Assembly (NCBI GenBank): GCA_000231825.2
Contig: JH720326.1
Span: 250,586 to 314,585 of the forward strand
Direction: 5' to 3'
Length of the DNA stretch: 64,000 nucleotides
From: Tetrahymena elliotti 4EA
Taxonomy: Eukaryota > Ciliophora > Oligohymenophorea > Hymenostomatida > Tetrahymenidae
The notes below the pieces were generated by a model. The model did no database searches. It was not told where the DNA came from and saw nothing but the letters and a program-made list of their open reading frames with translations. Below are positions 63,212 through 64,000 of this stretch, one piece after another. Within the stretch, counting starts at the first letter, position 1. Each line of letters begins with the position of its first letter. The position numbers were made by a program, and so were the translations under genes.

Positions 63212-64000
63212 TCAATCTTTCCAGTCCATAGATCTTTGTAAAGCTTTCTTCCATTTTTTATACTATTCTTATGCTTAATTTTAGAATTAAGGATTGTAGG
63301 AAACTTTAGTTTCTATTTCTATATATTTCTTTAATTCTTCAACATTTTTGTAAACATTTGATGAGAGTCCAGCAGCAAATGCTACACCTAAGCATGTGCT
63401 ATCAACTACTTTAGTCTGATATATATCCTTTTGTAGAACATCTGCTTAAAATTACATTAAAAATTTATTTTTAGATAGTCCTCCATCTACCTTTAAAGAA
63501 TCAATCTTATATCCTGCTGTATTTTCAAAGGCTTCAACAACCTGTTTATTCAAAATTTAATATAATAAAATTTTCAAAAATGATTTATTTTGTTTACATC
63601 CCTAGTTCTATATGCTATACCTTCCAGCAAAGCTCTTAAAATATGCTCTCTCTTAGAGTGCATAGTCAAACCTAATATGCATCCTGCAGCATCTTCTCTC
63701 CAAAAGGGAGAGAAAAGACCACTAAAAGCCGGAACAAAGTAGACTCCTTAAGTATCTTATGTTTTCTCAATTAAATCTTTAAGTTCATGAAAATCTTTGT
63801 ATAATGCTATTCATTTATTTTATATTTGATGTATTAGATTTAAAGTAGTTTTTATGTAAAATAGCTAGCTTAAATGAGTCTAAAAATCAGGAGGATTTGA
63901 TAAAAAGAAATATTTTTAATATTAAGCATTAGAACTTTGTTTATTCAAAAATGCAAATAATTAGCAAATATTTCTTCTATCACTACCAATAAATGAAAAT
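63212..64000 (-). CDS. GK: Glycerol kinase, C-terminal part (5' end beyond window)
   Basis: Two C-terminal exons are visible: 63806-63598 and 63541-63212 (TGA at 63214-63212), joined in phase 0 by a 56-nt intron (63597-63542). The bases 63807-64000 are intron, and the 5' exons lie past the right edge. The first exon encodes [39 protein letters not shown] and [11 protein letters not shown]. The second encodes [30 protein letters not shown], then [17 protein letters not shown]. These match the C-terminal domain of FGGY-family glycerol kinases, including the VDGG and LxGxAxxAG blocks. The enzyme phosphorylates glycerol with ATP in the cytosol, feeding glycerol into glycolysis or lipid synthesis. 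The first visible codon is split in phase 1 across the upstream intron. Confidence 0.93.

Noticed and set aside
1..64000. tRNA genes, rRNA, CRISPR arrays, transposase or reverse-transcriptase genes
   Set aside because: Scanned by eye for B-box-like motifs, repeat arrays and mobile-element protein motifs; none could be supported.

Overview
The window reads as a macronuclear chromosome piece from a Tetrahymena-like oligohymenophorean ciliate. It is extremely AT-rich. Coding regions contain many in-frame TAA and TAG codons where conserved proteins need residues, consistent with glutamine, and every gene model closes on TGA. Introns are AT-rich, GT...AG, and mostly 50-440 nt. All models below use the ciliate nuclear code (TAA/TAG = Gln, TGA = stop).

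Layout. 1-1.46 kb (-): 3'-truncated gene for a probable mitochondrial protein. 1.9-12.0 kb: two interleaved paralog pairs. Two diverged TraB-like genes (+, 1936-3446 and 10580-11970) bracket two minus-strand genes sharing an unrecognised ~95-residue domain (4095-5465 and 8272-9138). 12.9-27.5 kb (-): three leucine-rich-repeat genes, with an intronless 2342-residue NACHT/STAND NTPase carrying about 17 WD40 repeats between the first and second; this is an NLR-like architecture. 29.4-37.7 kb (+): tandem array of three multi-spanning membrane proteins with one conserved intron, followed by two decayed copies of the last gene's 3' end. 38.6-42.6 kb (+): two tetraspanin-like four-pass proteins sharing one intron position. 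44.2-45.6 kb (+): secreted BPI/LBP-like lipid-binding protein. 49.4-50.3 kb (+): a multi-exon gene whose splicing I could only partly resolve. 53.9-54.3 kb (+): small protein with an MGC acylation N-terminus. 56.1-56.8 kb (-): splicing factor SF3A2. 63.2-64.0 kb (-): 3' end of glycerol kinase, whose 5' part lies beyond the right edge.

Much of the content is local gene duplication: two TraB-like genes, two unknown-domain genes, three LRR genes, three membrane proteins, two tetraspanin-like genes. Only SF3A2 and glycerol kinase are clear housekeeping genes. The most interesting block is the NACHT-WD40 gene among LRR paralogs. The multi-pass array, the paired lineage-specific genes, a hairpin plus T-run near 52.0 kb and GC-rich islands also merit follow-up. 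I saw no tRNA, rRNA, CRISPR array or recognisable mobile element. All exon boundaries are read by eye.
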